From CAYJDG01 sp964368875 (lineage in GTDB: Bacteria; Pseudomonadota; Alphaproteobacteria; Micavibrionales; Micavibrionaceae): a stretch of DNA of 64,000 nt. The notes below the pieces were generated by a model. It ran no database searches, had not been told where the DNA came from, and was given only the letters and a program-made list of their open reading frames with translations. The stretch is from assembly GCA_964368875.1 (NCBI GenBank), contig CAYJDG010000001.1, positions 1 to 64,000 of the forward strand, given 5' to 3'. The number at the start of each line of letters is the position of its first letter. Position 1 is the first letter of the stretch. The translations under genes and the position numbers were made by a program. Below, piece by piece: positions 1-7,825 of this stretch.

Positions 1-590
1 GCGGCGTTGCTCATCAGGCGGTAGAAGATCGCGCCGTAGACCATGTCGACGGCCATGCCGGTGTCGAGGTCGGAGCGGAAGTCACCCGAGGCTTTGCCTT
101 GTTCGATGATGTTGGCGAGGATTTCTTCGTGCTGGAGCATGAAGTGTTCGTAGAAGAGGGCGAGGGTTTCAGCGTTGCCCTGGGCTTCGGCGAAAACTTC
201 GGCGATGACTTTACCGCCACGGCCACGCGAGAGACGGCCAAAACGTTCGATCTGACGGACCAGCAGGTCTTTGGCGCTTTCGCCGCTGACGGTTGCCGGA
301 AGAACGCTCATCGGGCCGCTGATCGCTTCGAGGATGATCGCAACTTTGTTTGGCCACCAGCGATAGATCGTGGTCTTGCCGACGCCAGCTTTTTTGGCGA
401 TCGCTTCGATCGAGATGTCGCGCACTGGCATGTGCAGAAGAAGCTTGTTGGTCGCGTCGGTGATCGACTGACGGGCTTGCTCGCTACGCGGGCGACCGGC
501 TTTGCGGCTCAGAGATTGTTCTTCGTTGTTTTGCTGGACTTCATCATCTGCGAAGTCAGGCTTTTGCGCAAAGTTCGACGCACCAATCAT
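1..590 (-). CDS. TetR/AcrR family transcriptional regulator (C-terminus cut by window edge)
   Basis: The frame opens at an ATG ending at 590, preceded by a GAGGTG ribosome site, and runs off the left edge after about 196 codons. After a polar 32-residue leader comes a typical TetR helix-turn-helix: GRPRSEQARQSI, then IEAIAKKAGVGKTTIYRWW. Family members are dimeric DNA-binding repressors whose C-terminal half binds a small ligand; the ligand cannot be told here. The gene follows the lpoA-like gene on the same strand after a 101-bp gap that carries its own possible promoter. The family is certain; the target is unknown. Confidence 0.9.
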   Translation of the reverse strand, partial: MIGASNFAQKPDFADDEVQQNNEEQSLSRKAGRPRSEQARQSITDATNKLLLHMPVRDISIEAIAKKAGVGKTTIYRWWPNKVAIILEAISGPMSVLPATVSGESAKDLLVRQIERFGRLSRGRGGKVIAEVFAEAQGNAETLALFYEHFMLQHEEILANIIEQGKASGDFRSDLDTGMAVDMVYGAIFYRLMSNA

Positions 591-644
591 TATTTCACAC
601 CTCTATTTTGAAAAAAAAGTTACCGCTTAAAAAAAGGATCCAAC

Positions 645-673
645 TACATAACGCTGGGTCTTCGCATTTGCAA
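645..673 (-). promoter_or_regulatory. Possible sigma-70-like promoter for the TetR gene
   Basis: Read on the minus strand, TTGCAA (673-668) is followed after 17 bases by TATGTA (650-645), about 55 bases before the TetR start codon. Spacing is ideal, but each hexamer matches the consensus only partly. Inferred from pattern alone. Confidence 0.25.
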
Positions 674-691
674 CAGAATTAAAAATTTCTT

Positions 692-1936
692 TTATCCGCC
701 AAAGGATTGGAAGCTGGTAGGGGCCTCGCGCACTACGCTCGCAATATTATTACGAATCTCTAAAATAGCGAGTCCGCGTTCAACCAGACCGTCAGAGCGC
801 AGACGGAAAATGCCATCGATGCCTGTAAAGCCGTTCGGGTTGATCAGAGTCTGGCGCGTGTAAGGTTGGCCAGAACGCGCGAGAACAATCGCGAGCGCGG
901 TTGCATCATAAGCAAGCGTCGCGAGACGTGGCGCAGTTTCTCCATAGGTCTGTTGATAACGTGCTTCAAATTTCTGACGCAGGCGCGGTGACGACGCAGC
1001 GTACCACGCACCCTGCAATGATGGCTGACGCGCGGCATCGGCCTGATCCCACAAGCCAGTGCCAAGACGCTGCACGGTGGTTGGTGGCAGACCTGCCTGG
1101 GTGAGCTGTTCGGAAATTTTTGCAGACTGCGATCCGGACGCCGCGATCAGCACGGCATCGAATGGTTTCTGCACGACGCTGCCCGGTACGGCAATCGCGC
1201 GGGAACTCAAACCGCGAATTTGTTCCGGTGTCGGGCCAGTGTTGGCGTTGTAGCGGAGGATGCCCGCATTGCCGAGATTGCGTTGACGCATGTGACCATC
1301 AAAGGCGGCGGCGGCCATATCGCCATACGCATCCTGCGGCGTGATCAGCGCGATGCGCTGCAGGCCCTGCGAGGCGGCGTAGTTGATGATCTGAGTAATT
1401 TGCGTTTGTGGCAGGAAGCCGAGCACGAAGCCACCGCTGGAAGCGACGGTGCTGTCGGTTGAGAATGAAATCACGCTGGTGCCGCTTTGCAGAGCGATGG
1501 GGGTGATCGCTTTGGCATCCGCAGCGAAGACCGGGCCGAGGATAAGCTGTGCGCCCTCTGCAATTGCGGCCTGTGCAGCTGCGCTGGCGCCTTGCTGTGT
1601 GCCAGTGGTATCACGCGGGCTCAGTTCGAAATTGTCACCGCCGAGATCGAAGATCGCGAGTTGCGATGCATTCAGCATCGCCTGTCCGGTGTCGCTGCCT
1701 TTACCCGAGAGCGGCAGAAGTAGAGCGACTTTGGCGGCGCGTGATTGCGCAGGTGGAGCTTGCACGGGGGCGGCTTCGGCAAGCGGGGCGGTTTCAACCG
1801 CAGGCGACATCGAAGTTTGAGGCTTGTTCCATGGATCGCGCATCGAGGATTGGCAAGCCGGCAGCAGGCTGAGGGTCAAAAGCAGGGCAAATGCGGAAAA
1901 AAGCTTTCTGGCACCAAGGTTGGCGTTGCGCGACAT
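692..1936 (-). CDS. LpoA-like penicillin-binding protein activator, lipoprotein
   Basis: A 414-residue protein. I chose the ATG at 1936 because it has an AGAGGT ribosome site and gives a clean lipoprotein signal peptide with lipobox LLPAC (Cys28). The rest has the periplasmic-binding-protein type I fold of the LpoA C-terminal domain (KVALLLPLSGKGSDTGQAML, then GPVFAADAKAI). In E. coli LpoA is an outer-membrane lipoprotein that activates PBP1A; the long N-terminal TPR domain of E. coli LpoA is absent here, as in many alphaproteobacterial homologues. It diverges from rsmI with only 24 bases between start codons. An amino-acid ABC-type binding protein is the alternative, but the rsmI/yraN context favours LpoA. 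Confidence 0.82.
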   Translation of the reverse strand: MSRNANLGARKLFSAFALLLTLSLLPACQSSMRDPWNKPQTSMSPAVETAPLAEAAPVQAPPAQSRAAKVALLLPLSGKGSDTGQAMLNASQLAIFDLGGDNFELSPRDTTGTQQGASAAAQAAIAEGAQLILGPVFAADAKAITPIALQSGTSVISFSTDSTVASSGGFVLGFLPQTQITQIINYAASQGLQRIALITPQDAYGDMAAAAFDGHMRQRNLGNAGILRYNANTGPTPEQIRGLSSRAIAVPGSVVQKPFDAVLIAASGSQSAKISEQLTQAGLPPTTVQRLGTGLWDQADAARQPSLQGAWYAASSPRLRQKFEARYQQTYGETAPRLATLAYDATALAIVLARSGQPYTRQTLINPNGFTGIDGIFRLRSDGLVERGLAILEIRNNIASVVREAPTSFQSFGG

Positions 1937-1960
1937 GAAGACCTCTCTTATGAATGGACA

Positions 1961-2845
1961 ATGGCGCACCCTACACAAAACCCCGACGGCATTCCAGACC
2001 TCGGTTTAAAACCCCCGGAATCCCTGAAACCGGGGCTGTATCTGGTGGCCACCCCTATAGGCAATCTCAAGGATATAACGCTCCGGGCGCTGGAAGTGCT
2101 GAACGGAGTCGACCGGATTGCGTGTGAAGACACCCGGGTCAGCGGCAAATTGTTACAGGCTTATAATATAGACAAGCCGTTTTTCCCCTATCACGACCAT
2201 AATGCCGACGAAGTCCGGCCTAAGCTTCTGGCCAAAATCCGCGACGGTGAGCGGATTGCGCTGATCAGCGACGCCGGAATGCCGCTGATTTCCGATCCCG
2301 GTTATAAACTGGTGCGGGCCGCGCATGAGAAGGGGCTCTATGTCACCAGCCTGCCGGGGGCGAATGCGCCGCTGATGGCGTTGCAACTTTCGGGTTTGCC
2401 GACCGATGCGTTTACATTCTTAGGGTTTCTGCCGAGCAAGAGTGCCGCACGGAAAACGGCGCTGGAGGCATGGAAACATTCACCCGCGCCGCTGATCCTG
2501 TTTGAAAGCGCGAACCGTCTTGATGATACGCTGGAGGACATGCAGGCGGTGCTGGGCGACCGTCCATGCACGGTCCTGCGAGAGCTGACCAAGATGTTTG
2601 AAGATGTCTGGCTCGGCATGATCAGCGAGCACGTGGCGCGGATCACCGAGCAAGGTGCGCCCAAAGGTGAAATCGTCATCGTCGTTGGCGGGTATACCGC
2701 GAGCGGCGAAGAGTTTGATATTGATGCGCTGCTGGTGCAGGAAATGGCCAAGGTCTCGCTGCGGGAAGCAGTGGATACGGTCACCGACATGACAGGCCAG
2801 CCGCGCAAGGAAATTTACAACCGGGCCTTGAAACTCAGGGACTGA
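1961..2845 (+). CDS. rsmI: 16S rRNA (cytidine1402-2'-O)-methyltransferase RsmI
   Basis: A 294-residue SAM-dependent tetrapyrrole-methylase-fold enzyme that 2'-O-methylates C1402 of 16S rRNA in the decoding centre. Family signatures are plain: LYLVATPIGNLKDITLRAL near the N-terminus, EDTRVSGKLL, ISDAGMPLISDPGY, and a C-terminal RKEIYNRALKL. The ATG at 1961 gives the usual N-terminus; a longer open frame upstream lies inside the opposite-strand lpoA-like gene and is not believed. The ribosome site is weak. The stop lies one base before an assembly gap, so the gene is complete. Confidence 0.95.
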   Translation: MAHPTQNPDGIPDLGLKPPESLKPGLYLVATPIGNLKDITLRALEVLNGVDRIACEDTRVSGKLLQAYNIDKPFFPYHDHNADEVRPKLLAKIRDGERIALISDAGMPLISDPGYKLVRAAHEKGLYVTSLPGANAPLMALQLSGLPTDAFTFLGFLPSKSAARKTALEAWKHSPAPLILFESANRLDDTLEDMQAVLGDRPCTVLRELTKMFEDVWLGMISEHVARITEQGAPKGEIVIVVGGYTASGEEFDIDALLVQEMAKVSLREAVDTVTDMTGQPRKEIYNRALKLRD

Positions 2846-2846
2846 A

Positions 2847-2946
2847 NNNNNNNNNNNNNNNNNNNNNNNNNNNNNNNNNNNNNNNNNNNNNNNNNNNNNN
2901 NNNNNNNNNNNNNNNNNNNNNNNNNNNNNNNNNNNNNNNNNNNNNN
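2847..2946. other. Assembly gap (100 N)
   Basis: Exactly 100 N between rsmI and yraN. A round 100 usually marks a gap of unknown length. The start of yraN is missing here, so at least a few codons are lost. The flanks share no visible overlap. Confidence 0.98.
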
Positions 2947-3285
2947 GGCCTGCAGGCGGAGCTCATCGCTATGATGTGGCTGGTGCTGCATGGCTATAAA
3001 ATTTTAAGCTGGCGGTATAAAACCAAGGTCGGCGAAATCGATCTGATCGTCCGGCGCGGCGGGTTGGTGGCGTTCGTCGAGGTGAAACAGCGGCCCAGCG
3101 AAGCCGAGGCACTTGAATCGGTTACACCGCAAATGCGCCGCCGCATCGGGCAGGCGGCCAAGCAATTCATCGCCAGTCACCCGCGCCACCGCCAGTGCGA
3201 TCAACGCTTTGATGTCATGGCGGTTTCAGGATTTTCGGTGCGCCATCTGGACAATGCGTGGATGGACACGCCATACTGGAGCTAG
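2947..3285 (+). CDS. yraN: YraN family protein (UPF0102), N-terminus lost in gap
   Basis: From 2947 the frame reads GLQAELIAMMWLVLHGYKIL, then KVGEIDLIVRRGGLVAFVEVK, the E-x-D...E-V-K pattern of the UPF0102 restriction-endonuclease-like fold. About 112 codons remain against the usual 115-125, so little more than the first 10-15 residues should lie in the gap. The exact cellular role is not settled. It sits next to rsmI and a dolP-like gene, as in E. coli. An internal ATG at 2971 is not the true start because homology extends upstream of it. Confidence 0.9.
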   Translation, partial: GLQAELIAMMWLVLHGYKILSWRYKTKVGEIDLIVRRGGLVAFVEVKQRPSEAEALESVTPQMRRRIGQAAKQFIASHPRHRQCDQRFDVMAVSGFSVRHLDNAWMDTPYWS

Positions 3286-3331
3286 TGATTCGCGTCCTGC
3301 GAGCCGCTTTTTCCTGTCGTCCGAGGTTGTT

Positions 3332-4066
3332 ATGTCACGCACATTCATTTTGTCCCTTCTTTCCACCACTTTAGTCTTATCTGGTTGCGGTGCGGTCGGT
3401 ATCGCGACCGGGGTCGGCGCAGTTGCCGGGATGACCGCTGCCAAAGAGGGCGGGCTGAAAGCCGGGGTCAACGATGCCGTGATCAAAACCCAGATCAACG
3501 ACCTGTGGTTCAAAAAAGATGTTGAGATGTTCCGCAAGCTTGACCTGACCATCGATCAGGGCCGCGTCCTGATCACCGGCGTCGTGCAAAATCCGGAAGA
3601 CCGCGTCGAGGCCGTGCGCCTTGCGTGGCAGCCTAAAGGCGTCAAGCAGGTTATCAACGAAATCCGTGTGGGCGATTCCAATTCCATTCAGGGCTTCGCG
3701 CAGGATGAGTGGATCAAGGCGCAGCTGCGCACCCGCCTGATCGGCAACAAGGAAGTGCAATCGATCAATTACTCGATCGAGGTCGTGCAGGGCTCGGTCT
3801 ACCTGATGGGTGTCGCGCAGAACCAGGCTGAGCTTGACCGCGTCATCCGCATCGCGCAGAAACTCAAAGGCGTGAAAGAAGTCATCAGCTACGTCAAACT
3901 GATCGGCGAGCCGATCACCTCGGCAGGGGCGGCCACATCGGTGCCGGGCGGCGTTGCGCCGACACCGATTACACCTTATGAGCCAAGCGTGACGACCTAT
4001 CCATCCGAACCGATGCAGCAATCATCGGCGCCGGCCAGCGTTGAATCGGAAGTACTTCCTCCATAA
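3332..4066 (+). CDS. BON-domain outer-membrane lipoprotein, DolP (YraP)-like
   Basis: A 244-residue protein with a lipoprotein signal ending in lipobox VLSGC (Cys19), a Gly/Ala-rich stretch, then two BON domains (about 45-115 and 120-195; the second holds VQGSVYLMGVAQNQAELDRV) and a Pro/Ser/Thr-rich tail. The ATG at 3332 with GAGGT upstream is the start; the frame is open further upstream inside yraN but has no signal peptide there. DolP localises to division sites through phospholipid binding and supports outer-membrane integrity. Context (rsmI, lpoA, yraN) supports the call; the Pro-rich tail is not typical of DolP. Confidence 0.85.
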   Translation: MSRTFILSLLSTTLVLSGCGAVGIATGVGAVAGMTAAKEGGLKAGVNDAVIKTQINDLWFKKDVEMFRKLDLTIDQGRVLITGVVQNPEDRVEAVRLAWQPKGVKQVINEIRVGDSNSIQGFAQDEWIKAQLRTRLIGNKEVQSINYSIEVVQGSVYLMGVAQNQAELDRVIRIAQKLKGVKEVISYVKLIGEPITSAGAATSVPGGVAPTPITPYEPSVTTYPSEPMQQSSAPASVESEVLPP

Positions 4067-4075
4067 GAGACGTCT

Positions 4076-4915
4076 ATGACTGAGGCACTTGCGCATCTGA
4101 CGGAGCTGGGGCATCAGCCGGATGCAAAGGTGGAGCTGGCTGAGACGGCGTTACAGCTCTCGTCGCTCACCCATCCCGGTCTTGATCTGTCACGGTATCG
4201 CGAACATTTCAAAATGCTCGCCGTCGATGTGAAGCAACGCCATTATGATCTGTTACAAGCCGGAGCGACCGATGATGCCGAGACGCGCATCGCCGCGCTC
4301 AAGCATGTCATCGCCGACCAGCACGGCTACGACGGTGACAAGGACCGCTTCAACAATTTGCAAAACGCCGATCTCGTCTGCGTCATCGACCAGCGCAAAG
4401 GTTTGCCGATTGCGCTGGCCATCCTCACCATCGAGACAGCGCGCGCGCAGGGGTGGACGGTCGACGGGCTGAATTTCCCCGGACATTTTTTATTGCGGCT
4501 CGAGCATCAGAGCGTGCGATTGATTTTCGATCCGTTCAACCAGTTCACGATTTTGACGGCCCCAGATTTGCGTGCGCTGATCAAGCAAATCGCCGGACCG
4601 GATGCCGAGCTGTCCGCGACCTATTACGACGCAGCGACCAACCGCGATATTTTGATCAGGTTGCAGAACAACATCAAGTTGCGCCAGATCGAGGCCGAGG
4701 ATTATCAGGCGGCGCTCGAGACGGTCGAAGTGATGCTGTTATTTGCGCCGGACGAAGTGCGCCTGCTGCTCGATGCCGGGGTGCTCTATGCCCGGACCGG
4801 CCGCCCGGCGGATGCGATCAGGGTTCTGGAGGTTTACATCAAGAATGCACCCTCGGCGGCGGACCGCCTTGATGCCCAGCTTCTTTTGCAGAATCTGCTC
4901 GATGCACCCTCGTAA
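4076..4915 (+). CDS. SirB1 family protein (transglutaminase-like core plus TPR)
   Basis: 279 residues. The middle has the SirB1/Transglut_core2 pattern: YDGDKDRFNNLQNADLVCVI, RKGLPIALAILTIETARAQG, then NFPGHFLLRL and FDPFNQF. The C-terminal 80 residues form tetratricopeptide-like helices (YQAALETVEVMLLFAPDEVR; ARTGRPADAIRVLEVYIKNA). The position of the usual transglutaminase Cys is not obvious, so enzymatic activity is doubtful. The gene starts 9 bases after the dolP-like stop and is probably cotranscribed with it. Function in alphaproteobacteria is unknown; the name comes from family resemblance only. Confidence 0.85.
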   Translation: MTEALAHLTELGHQPDAKVELAETALQLSSLTHPGLDLSRYREHFKMLAVDVKQRHYDLLQAGATDDAETRIAALKHVIADQHGYDGDKDRFNNLQNADLVCVIDQRKGLPIALAILTIETARAQGWTVDGLNFPGHFLLRLEHQSVRLIFDPFNQFTILTAPDLRALIKQIAGPDAELSATYYDAATNRDILIRLQNNIKLRQIEAEDYQAALETVEVMLLFAPDEVRLLLDAGVLYARTGRPADAIRVLEVYIKNAPSAADRLDAQLLLQNLLDAPS

Positions 4916-4977
4916 AAGTTCCGCGCACAACCTGCAAAAACCCCTAAAAAATCTCTTTTAAACTGCGCTCTGCCCTC

Positions 4978-5006
4978 TTGCTTTGCCGCGCCGGACGGGC
5001 TATTTA
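4978..5006 (+). promoter_or_regulatory. Possible promoter of the pal-cpoB-tilS operon
   Basis: TTGCTT (4978-4983), a 17-base spacer, then TATTTA (5001-5006), about 90 bases before the pal ATG in a 181-base non-coding stretch. Only the spacing and half of each hexamer match sigma-70, so this is a guess. Confidence 0.3.
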
Positions 5007-5096
5007 GGACAGACTATTCAAGTCGTGCGGGGAGACTGATTCTTCGTGCGTTTTCTCACACTTCACAGGCCATATTACATATTAAAGGAGCCACCA

Positions 5097-5612
5097 ATGA
5101 ATTTCCGTACAATGCTCATGCTGTCCGCAGCCCTTCTGACCCTTTCGGCCTGTTCTGACGAAGATAAAGCCGTTGATACCGGCATGCCAGCTGGTGACAT
5201 GTCCGCAACCGGCACACCCCCATTCGATCCGAATGCTGCCCAGAACGGTGTCGTTCCTGGCTCCCAGCAGGATCTCGTCGTAAACGTCGGCGACCGCGTC
5301 TTCTTCGGCTATGATCAAATCGATCTCTCCCCTGAAGCCCGCTCGACCCTCGAGCGTCAGGCCGCATGGCTCAAGCAATACCCAAGCGTCAGCGTCACCA
5401 TTGAAGGTCACGCCGATGAGCGCGGGACTCGCGAATACAACCTGGCCCTCGGTGAAAAACGCGCTGCTTCAACCAAGAGCTACCTGATGTCGCTCGGCAT
5501 TGACGGCAGCCGCCTCAACACCATCAGCTACGGCAAAGAGCGTCCAGCCGTTCCGGAAGCCTCAGCTGCCGCCTGGTCGCAAAACCGTCGCGCCGTTACG
5601 GTCGTCAACTAA
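5097..5612 (+). CDS. pal: Peptidoglycan-associated lipoprotein Pal
   Basis: 171 residues. The ATG at 5097 follows a perfect AAAGGAG. The signal peptide ends in lipobox TLSAC (Cys19), followed by a flexible linker and an OmpA-like peptidoglycan-binding domain (about 70-171) with FFGYDQIDLSPEARSTLE, VTIEGHADERGTREYNLALG and the closing NRRAVTVV. Pal anchors the outer membrane to peptidoglycan as part of Tol-Pal and helps constriction during division. cpoB follows after 17 bases. Unlike most alphaproteobacteria, tolQRAB are not directly upstream. Confidence 0.96.
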   Translation: MNFRTMLMLSAALLTLSACSDEDKAVDTGMPAGDMSATGTPPFDPNAAQNGVVPGSQQDLVVNVGDRVFFGYDQIDLSPEARSTLERQAAWLKQYPSVSVTIEGHADERGTREYNLALGEKRAASTKSYLMSLGIDGSRLNTISYGKERPAVPEASAAAWSQNRRAVTVVN

Positions 5613-5629
5613 TATAACAGGTGGTGAGA

Positions 5630-6691
5630 ATGACTACTTCGATCTCACGCCTTGTAAAAGGTACAACGCAGGCCGCTTTAGCGGCCTGCTGTCTCTTTGT
5701 GGCGATGCCTGCGCAAGCTCAGCAGGACGATACGTTTAACCGCATCAACCGCCTCGAGCGCGAAATCGATACGCTCAACCGTGCTGTCTACAAGGGCGAG
5801 TCTATGCCCGCACCGTCGTCGTCCGTTTCGGGCGGCTCGACTGGTGATCCATCGTATCAATCTAATGTCGAAGTCCGTTTGAGCGACATGGAGAAACAAC
5901 TCCGTGACCTGACCGGTAAACTTGAAACCATCACATTTGAAAACCAGCAACTGCGCGAGCGCCTCGACCGCTCCCAAGCTGATCTCGAACTGCGCCTCGG
6001 CGATATCGAAAAACGCTCCGGCATGGCACCGGGTGCCATGGCAACCGTTCCGGGTGGATCTGCTCCGGCTCCAACTATGACCGGCACGCTGACCGGTGAT
6101 GAAATGGCGCAAGCTGCGCCGACCTCGACTGCTCCGATGATCCAGCCGCAATCCGGCAATGCCGCTGCCCCGATCAGTGCCGCGCCGATGATCAATCCTG
6201 CCGATCCGAATGCGCCGGCACCTGCGAACTCACCGACACAACGCCAGCTTGGCACGCTGACCGAAGCTCCGGGCGGTGCATCGATTCCGCCAACTCCGGG
6301 TTCAGATCCGGCGAGCGTTTATGAGAATGCGTTCTCGCAACTCAAGAGTGGTAACTACAACGGCGCGCAGCGCAGCTTCGACAGTTTCCTCAGTGCCTAT
6401 CCGACTCACCCGCTGGCTGCCAACGCGACCTACTGGCTCGGTGAAACCTATTACGCCCAGACACGATATGATCAGGCCTCGCGCATTTTTGCCGAGAGCT
6501 ATAAAAAATATCCGCAAGGGCCAAAAGCCGCTGACAGCCTGCTCAAGCTCGGCATGTCGCTGGGTGGTGCCGGTAAAAACAAGGAAGCCTGTGTGTCCCT
6601 CAAGCAGCTGAAGAAAGAATTCGCTGCCGGGCAGACCACAGCCGTCCGCCGCGCCGATCAGGAAATGACGCGCCTCGGCTGTGCCGTCTAA
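5630..6691 (+). CDS. cpoB: Cell division coordinator CpoB (YbgF)
   Basis: 353 residues from the ATG at 5630 (a GTG at 5621 lies within the ribosome site). A signal peptide ends near MPAQAQQ; a predicted coiled coil (FNRINRLEREIDTLNRAVYK, then heptads around residues 80-125) is followed by a 100-residue Ala/Pro-rich linker and a C-terminal TPR domain starting at YENAFSQLKSGNYNGAQRSF. CpoB is periplasmic, binds TolA and couples outer-membrane constriction to PBP1B in E. coli. Its gene lies between pal and tilS, and its stop overlaps the tilS start by 11 bases. Confidence 0.94.
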   Translation: MTTSISRLVKGTTQAALAACCLFVAMPAQAQQDDTFNRINRLEREIDTLNRAVYKGESMPAPSSSVSGGSTGDPSYQSNVEVRLSDMEKQLRDLTGKLETITFENQQLRERLDRSQADLELRLGDIEKRSGMAPGAMATVPGGSAPAPTMTGTLTGDEMAQAAPTSTAPMIQPQSGNAAAPISAAPMINPADPNAPAPANSPTQRQLGTLTEAPGGASIPPTPGSDPASVYENAFSQLKSGNYNGAQRSFDSFLSAYPTHPLAANATYWLGETYYAQTRYDQASRIFAESYKKYPQGPKAADSLLKLGMSLGGAGKNKEACVSLKQLKKEFAAGQTTAVRRADQEMTRLGCAV

Positions 6692-7712
6692 ACCTGCAAA
6701 CTCTCCCGATAAGATCACGCTCGTCCAGTTTTCCGCGCGCCTGAAAACCCTCATCCCCGATCTAGCAAACGAGCCCGCGATTGCAGTCGCGTTGTCCGGG
6801 GGCGGGGACAGTATGACGCTGACCTATCTCCTCTCTCGCTGGGCGGCAAAACACGACGTTGCGCTTCACGCCCTGACCGTTGATCACGGGCTGCGCAAAG
6901 AAGCCGCCGCGGAAGCAAAACAAGTCGGGAGCTGGGTTAAGGGATGGGGCCTGACCCATAAGATTCTGAAATGGACCGGACCGAAACCCGCAACGCGGAT
7001 TCAGGAAGAGGCGAGGGCGGCCCGCTACAGGTTGCTTGAGTCCTATTGCCAGAAGCATGGCATCCGGTATCTGTTCCTCGCCCATCATGCGAATGATCAG
7101 GCGGAGACAATTCTCTTCCGTTTTGCCAAGGGAAGCGGAATCGATGGTCTTGCCGGAATGGCACAGCTGCAAAAGCTCTCCCCGCATCTGACTTTGGTGA
7201 GGCCCTTGTTAGAGATGACCCACGATCAGCTCATTGCAACCTGCAAAGCTGCCAAAACACCATGGGTTGAAGATATATCAAACGTATCGGATCGATACGC
7301 AAGAATCAGGTTACGCAAGTCGATGGAGATTTTAGAGGGCGAAGGCCTCTCGGTGAAGAGAATTCTGTCAATCGGGGTGCGTCTGGAGCGGGCTGGCAAT
7401 GCACTTGACCAACTCACTGAAACAGCTTGGAAAAATACCACGGATGCTGAGAATACAAAACAGGTCGTATTTATTCAAAAGGCACTCTTTGAGCTTCCTG
7501 AAGAGCTGGTGATCAGGCTTTTGCAAAAAGCCCTTCGTCAGGTTGGAGCTAAAAAAACCTACCCACCCCGCCTTGAGAGCATCGAGAGCCTCACGCACGA
7601 TCTTCTAAAAAATCCTCAGTTCCACGCAGCGACTTTAGGTGGATGCGTGATCCGGCGCAGGCAAAAGCTGGGGCAGATCACAGTTGAGCGTGAAAGCATC
7701 AAATTACCATAG
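6681..7712 (+). CDS. tilS: tRNA(Ile)-lysidine synthase TilS
   Basis: 343 residues with a GTG start that overlaps cpoB by 11 bases, suggesting translational coupling. The PP-loop ATP-binding motif SGGGDS is at residues 39-44, and the family block FLAHHANDQAETILFRFAKG follows near residue 133. TilS adds lysine to the wobble cytidine of tRNA-Ile(CAU) so it reads AUA. The protein is shorter than E. coli TilS and appears to lack the last C-terminal domain, as smaller family members do. The order cpoB-tilS-ftsH is typical of alphaproteobacteria. Confidence 0.94.
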   Translation: MPSKPANSPDKITLVQFSARLKTLIPDLANEPAIAVALSGGGDSMTLTYLLSRWAAKHDVALHALTVDHGLRKEAAAEAKQVGSWVKGWGLTHKILKWTGPKPATRIQEEARAARYRLLESYCQKHGIRYLFLAHHANDQAETILFRFAKGSGIDGLAGMAQLQKLSPHLTLVRPLLEMTHDQLIATCKAAKTPWVEDISNVSDRYARIRLRKSMEILEGEGLSVKRILSIGVRLERAGNALDQLTETAWKNTTDAENTKQVVFIQKALFELPEELVIRLLQKALRQVGAKKTYPPRLESIESLTHDLLKNPQFHAATLGGCVIRRRQKLGQITVERESIKLP

Positions 7713-7825
7713 CTCAAAGCCTTGGTTTCCTTGAATTTCCCTTGGATTTCGCGTGACGTGACCTAGATAATCTTGGTAAACCTATGGGTGATAAAATAAA
7801 TTCTTAGAAAGCGGACACACTTCAT

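Noticed and set aside
99..611. Plus-strand open frame across the TetR gene
   Set aside because: It is the antisense of a clear TetR helix-turn-helix coding frame and shows no family motif.
7731..7825. Heat-shock (sigma-32) promoter before ftsH
   Set aside because: CTTGAA is present at 7731-7736 but no CCCCAT-like -10 lies at a proper distance.
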